A stretch of 64,000 nt of DNA. It comes from Zonotrichia leucophrys gambelii (taxonomy: Eukaryota; Chordata; Aves; Passeriformes; Passerellidae). A program made the position numbers and the translations under genes. The stretch's first letter is position 1, and every line of letters begins with the position of its first letter. Below the pieces are notes generated by a model that was not told where the DNA came from, did no database searches, and was given only the letters and a program-made list of their open reading frames with translations. The stretch spans positions 64,821,075 to 64,885,074 of the forward strand of contig NC_088172.1 of the NCBI RefSeq assembly GCF_028769735.1, given 5' to 3'. Shown here piece by piece: positions 54,131-64,000 of this stretch.

Positions 54131-57005
54131 TCTTGAGGTGCATTTAGTCCTTTAAAAACTAGTCTGCTGTACCCTGTGAGGGGACTACCCTGATCAGCCA
54201 TGAGATGCATTGAGCAATGTGTTTTGGGAACTGCTCTGTTGACAAGAGACATGAGTCAGTGTCACATTTCTTATCAAAGAGTGACCTGCATGAAGCACTT
54301 TTAAAATAGCAGGACATCATTCAGACTCATTAATAAGTCCCACTGTGCCAATGCATTATCATTTCTCCCTTTATATTTTTAATATTTTCCTTCCAAAAAA
54401 TCCCTTGAGAACTTTAAATTGGTCAAGAAATGGGACAGAACTGTAATTTAACATCCAAGTCTTTTTTTTTCCTGGCACTTGGCCTATATTTTTCTTTCCT
54501 TAGTCCTATTCCATTGCTTGTTGCTGTGACATATACACCAGTATCCTGATTACTCAACTGTGCACTTTCCTATGATTTTTACAAGTGTTCATCTTTTCTC
54601 CTCCCATAGGGAATTTGAGATCAAGGCAAATCTCTGCCCATCCACATGCAGTGGAGGAAGCAGGAGGTCAGGCACAGAGAGCATCATGCAGCAAAGCCAC
54701 ACAGCTGCTTGTCAGGAGCTTCTTGCCTCTCCTTCAGGAGAGTTGTGCAGTTCAGGCTGGATCAAAGAGAGCAGGAGGCTGATATGGATTGCCCACAAAG
54801 CCTTTAATATCCAGCAACACATTAAAGAAGCCAAGGCACTTCCCCATAATATGTGAGACTCTCACACATTGGGCCAAAATTCCCCCTTCCCCTGGGAAGT
54901 GGGAAAAACAGCACTCTACTGGATGAAAACATATTTTATTCCTAGACAGCATTCCTGCTTACATAGTTAAAGGGGAATTGGAAAACACATACCCTCCTCC
55001 AAAAATTCTGCTATTTTTTCCAGCATTGTGCGTTACATGAGCAGTTCCTGAAAGCCTCAAATCAGTGTTCCTAGGAGTAATGAGGTTTTTTTCAGAGGTT
55101 GAAAAGGTTAGTGGTTTATTCAGAGGTGAAGGGGAATTGTCTGTTTTGCATCTTAGAAACTTCAGGAATTGGGTTTTCATCCAGTCTTGCCAGGAGGAGT
55201 CTCAGAAATGGGGAGGACCAGACAAATGCCTCCTGAGAGGGCTGACCAGCTAGCAAAAGCGGCAGGAGTGTGGATGGTTGATAGAGGCCTGTCTCCTCCC
55301 AGGCTCATCAGTCACCAGGAATACACAGGTTAACAAACACAGACAAAACTCTAAACTTAAAATGGTTCACCTAAGAAATCCCATTACCTCTGAATTCCTC
55401 AATTTCAGGTTTTTGACTCTTGTCACATTTCTGTGACTTTTCCAGACACAGTGTCTCCTAGAGAAAACCCTGAACTTTCCCTGTGAGAAAACAAGCAGGT
55501 TTTTATTTATGACACCCTCTGAATCATCCTTAAATATCAAGGAATAGGAACAAGGCTTCCTTTTCAGAGAAAAACCTTCAAGAGCTAATTTACAAAGGTC
55601 TTTTGTTTCATTCTTCTGGGCTACCAACCATCTGCGTTCACTGTGGTGATGGATAATGCCAGCGGAAAGCCGGGGTAGCTTCTGTGCTGTTTATCACAAG
55701 TGTGATGTTGACTTTCGAGTCACTTCCAAAGTGGGGGTGAAACCTCAGCCCTGTCACACAGTAGCATCCATTTTCCCACAGTCTGCTTGGTACACAGAAC
55801 ATGAACAGTCCTCTTTTATCCAGAAACTTAAAATAGGACGAAAGGAACAGCTCAAGGGCTTAGCTCTCACGCAGACAGAAGGAGGAAAATAAACTAGAGG
55901 GTCAAAGCAGAGTAGATAAAAGAAGAGCAAACCAATATTATTAAGGTAATGAATTCTCAGAGCACTCAGTTTCTTCTAAGACATGATTGAGCTCAGCAGA
56001 AATGATACTGAGATATTGAATGGTAAAATTTAGCCTTGGGCAGAAGACCAGGCAGACTTTGTGCATCACTTGCATCCTAACTTAACCTGTATGTTTTCAA
56101 CAGTGCATAAGATGCATGCCAGCTCTACCCAGAAGACTAAATTTTCACTTTAGAATTGCCAGCAAAGAGGAAACAGTGAGAGTTTAGTTTTGTTTAGGAG
56201 AGGTTGGATAGAGGTCTCTTTCCCAGAGACACTGCTGAATATTTTACTCTGTTTCTTTTTTTTTTTTTTAAGATGCTGGTCTGGCAAACAGTCTCTTGGT
56301 GTTTCTTCTGAGCAAGTCCCTAAAAAGGCATGTTGGTAGAAAAATTAGCATTTGTAATTTCCATGAGGACTCTCCTGTGATGCAGAAGTTCCTTTTGCTA
56401 CCTGAACCATGGGATTTAGATAAAGTTTGCAAACAGAACAATTTGCTTCAACAGTTTATTTTAAGTATGGTTGCCATAAAGATAACACATCCAAGGTGTT
56501 TTTGATGAAAAACTAGGAGGAGAGGGAGGGCTGGTAAATTAGATTTTTAAACCCCCCCTCCAACTGTAGTGAAGAATTGTTTTCCTGCTGTTGGTGGAGT
56601 TCAGGCTGTCTCTCAGCTGTGCTGGGAGAAATGGCTGCTCTGCTTGCTGACAACCCAATTCTTTGTTAACTGGGTTCCCTGGCAGCATTGCCTGTGCCAT
56701 GCCACTCTATGGCCTGAGACACCCCTGCCCCTCCTTTTGGGGACAGTGGGTGCTCTGGTGTGAAAAAGAATTTTTCCAGACAGTGACTTCTGGGAGGGAA
56801 GCCACACATGGATTCCCCAGACTCTAGTTCTTATGAGACACGACAATCAAGTCCAGATATGTTTCTGTCTACATATTTCAGTGAAATGATTTGTCTAACT
56901 GGGTAACAACATTTTGTTATGTAATTTTACTGCCTTTTGTTTCAAGAAAGAGAATGGACTCTCTTCCTAACAAACACTGGCTCCCCTGCAAGGGGAAGGA
57001 GGTGA

Positions 57006-61467
<4,462 letters not shown>

Positions 61468-61512
61468 TGAGTGCTGCCTGGGGCTTTTATCCTTGCAGAC
61501 ATTTCCTCTGCC

Positions 61513-61924
61513 CTGCATTGTGGGGGTGTTCACGTGGGTCCCAGGATGAGGGAAGAGATGAGAATCTTGACTCCATGTTTCAGAAGGCTGATTTATTATT
61601 TTATGATATACATGATATTAAAAGAAAATTATATACTATAGAACTATACTAAAAGAATAGAAGAAAATATTTCATCAGAAGGCTTGCAAGGAAGGGAAAC
61701 AAATTATAATAAAATCTTGTGACTGACCAGAGAGTCCAAGACAGCTGAACTGTGGTTGGCCATTAATTAAAAACAACCACATGAGACCAATCAAAGATGC
61801 ACCCATTGCATTCCACAGCAGCAGATAATTATTGTTTACATTTAGTTTCTGAGGCCTCTCAGCTTCTCAGGAGAAAAGATCCTAATGAAAGGATTTTTCA
61901 TAAAACATGTCCGTGACACTGCAT
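61513..61924 (-). mobile_element. Solo LTR with 6-bp target-site duplication
   Basis: An intact minus-oriented LTR at 61519-61918 (400 bases), with plus-strand ends tgtggggg and cgtgaca, i.e. TG...CA termini. The same 6 bases, ctgcat, flank it at 61513-61518 and 61919-61924. A minus-strand AATAAA at 61592-61597 lies about 75 bases before its 3' end, as expected for R-U5. I recognise the sequence from memory as a common passerine LTR, beginning TGTCACGGACATG on its own strand. The 6-bp duplication suits an ERVK-like (class II) element. No internal retroviral sequence is present, so this is a solo LTR, antisense to TRIM67. Confidence 0.92.
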
Positions 61925-62200
61925 CCGAGGCAGGTGTCTCAACAAGCCATCTAGTCCAGCTCCTGGCTAAATGTACTCATTTTATTCCTTCTTAAAAATC
62001 ACTAGTGACAGTGATTGCACCTTAACAGTCTGTGTTGGTGTTTGTTATCCTCACTGTTATCAGTTTTTCCCTGAGATTTTGCCTAAATGCCCCCTGCTGG
62101 GATTTAAACCCATTATTGCGTGTCCCACCCACATCAGCAGACGGGGGCACAGCGCAATGGGATGCAGGGCTTCTGTCATTGCTGGAGGGAGACAGGAGGT
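61925..62200 (-). mobile_element. Old CR1-like fragment
   Basis: The segment contains phrases typical of the reverse complement of a CR1 3' region, such as catctagtccagctcctgg and, further on, a cccctgctgggatttaaaccc segment. It is more diverged than the other CR1 copies in the window, and its right boundary is uncertain. Confidence 0.55.
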
Positions 62201-64000
62201 TGATCCTCTTCATTAGGAGGAATCTTGGCTGCAGATTGTACAAAATTATGCTGCAGGTGTTTGTCTCCAGTTCTGACAGCTATTAAGGGTTTTGCTGTAG
62301 GTCACACAGAGGCAGATCTGGATACAAGGGACTGTTTGGCAGTGAGGGCTGAGTGACAGCTTTCATTGTACCAAAGAGCTTTGAAAAGCACCTCAACTAG
62401 TACAGACAGCTTAGAGGAGGATTTCAGGATGCCCCCAAGCCACTGTTACCAAGCCTCTCTGTCCCACCACTCAGAGGCTCTGTGTTGTCAATGCAACTGA
62501 GCTGTGGAGAGACATGTTCTAGCTGCAGGTACCTCAGGGATGGATCACACAGAGAGAACAACTGTCAGCACAGATCCTGGGTTGTGCCGACACGGTTGCA
62601 TGACTTTCAGTGCTCAGGATAGTTACTTCTGCCTAGTGCTGGCTTCTGTTTCATTGAAGTCATGCCAGACTGTGCAGGGGACACATGGTAACTTTGCTTG
62701 AAGGTATCAGAGCAGAACTGCACTGCTCTCTTTCTGTGTCCCATGAGAGGGTCAGCCTTAGCTAAAGGTCAGCTGGGTACTGAGACCCTTGAGAAAATCT
62801 CTGAAAAGGATCTGAACTCACTTGCTTATTTTGGAATATGGTGTATTCATATACCTGTTCTATCACAATGGGAAATTGATGTATGAGTAAAGTGACTGAC
62901 TAAGGATATGTAGCAGGTCTGTGGCAGAGCTGGAATCAACTTCTGTTTAGTTTTCTGCTGACTGTCCCACCAGACTCTCACTGTCTCAGGTGTTTTTTAT
63001 GTTATACCAAATGATTAAAACAAAGTTTTACAGTGATTTTTAAAACACTGAAATGCAGGTATCTCCTTGAAGCCATAAGATTGTGTCAACATGCACTGTG
63101 TCCTAAGGTTGATTGTAATGTCTCCCACTGCATTGTCATTTATACTCTACAGCATACCTGTGCTTTAAGTAAGTACACTGCAATTGCTGAAAATTTCTGT
63201 TTGAAACATGGTTTGATTTTGCAGTCCATTACAGACAGGTGGAAGGACCTTGCAGCTGGATCAAAAGCTGTCTGAAGTCACTTGGATTGTTTTCCATGGG
63301 TCCAAAAACCTTAGATCATGTTCTAAGACAATACAGAGTAAAATAACATCAGTATAATAAATACACCAAAAAGTTCTCTGTCCCTTTAACATCTTGATTC
63401 AATTCAGGGCGGAAGTAATGTTAAGCTGTATTAATTTTAATGCTCTGTGGAACAGCTTATGTTTTCTGGAAAAAAGCTGGCAACCATTCTGTGCACCACT
63501 GTCCCAGAAACCTATTTTATGGATTTGGTCCTCGGCATGCTCCTCCCGGCAAGCAGCACACAAGCTAAGCAAAAGCTTTTTTCTGGGAAGCACAAGCAAT
63601 GGAAACACTTAGGGTTTCCAATCATCCTGCTTAATCAAGAGAACAAAGTGCTTTCTGTTGATGATAGTTTCCCAGTTTTTACCTGATAAAACACAAAAGG
63701 CATGTGCAAGGCATGGATAGACCCATGGAATATCTGTTCAAGGGAAGTACACTCGCAAAGGGCATGCAGTCTTATGAAATCACATGCGCTTCAATGAAAT
63801 TAGGTCTAGGCATTATATTTTTAACTGTGACAGTCAACTAGGTCAGTTTTTTAACTCATTAGCTGTAATAGTCTTGTGGAAACAGTTATTGCTGCCTGTT
63901 TGTTTTTCCCCACTGGACACGAGTGCATGATAGCACAGCATCACAATCCAAAGCGAATTCATTGTCAACTTTTAGCCTCTGGGATGTTGTTATGATGAAA

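Overview
This is vertebrate nuclear DNA, almost certainly from a songbird (passerine). Genes are split by GT-AG introns and separated by long non-coding stretches. CpG islands mark the two gene starts. The repeats are CR1 LINE fragments plus solo LTRs of types I recognise from passerine genomes. No prokaryotic, plasmid or CRISPR-like structure is present.

Two protein-coding genes can be supported exon by exon. FAM89A lies on the minus strand: coding exon 1 is 8917-9171, coding exon 2 is 4780-4938, and the 3' UTR probably ends near 2950. TRIM67 lies on the plus strand: eight coding exons between 36001 and 61466, with the final SPRY-encoding part beyond the right edge. Their adjacency and divergent orientation match the FAM89A-TRIM67 neighbourhood at human 1q42.2. 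About 26.5 kb of non-coding DNA separates the two start regions. ARV1, expected to the left of FAM89A, is not recognisable here.

Layout: 1-2332, nothing supported; 2333-2733, a possible unrecognised terminal exon on the minus strand; 2950-9171, FAM89A with a CR1 in its intron; 8640-9530, CpG island and promoter; 9530-35600, intergenic with one CR1 and two retroviral LTRs; 35690-36920, CpG island, promoter and large first exon of TRIM67; 36916-64000, TRIM67 introns and exons 2-8, with CR1 copies, a perfect 26-bp hairpin and a third solo LTR.

TRIM67 encodes a neuronal class I TRIM ubiquitin ligase: RING, two B-boxes, coiled coil, COS box, FN3 and SPRY. The exons present join in frame and give 664 complete codons. 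FAM89A encodes a small adaptor-like protein of unclear function. This copy stops at codon 138, well short of the mammalian length, and a decayed remnant of the usual tail lies downstream.

The observations most worth a second look are the FAM89A tail loss, the perfect inverted repeat at 49802-49858, the unassigned exon-like ORF at 2333-2733, and the antisense solo LTR inserted 52 bp after a TRIM67 splice donor. I did not find evidence for a wholly new biological system.
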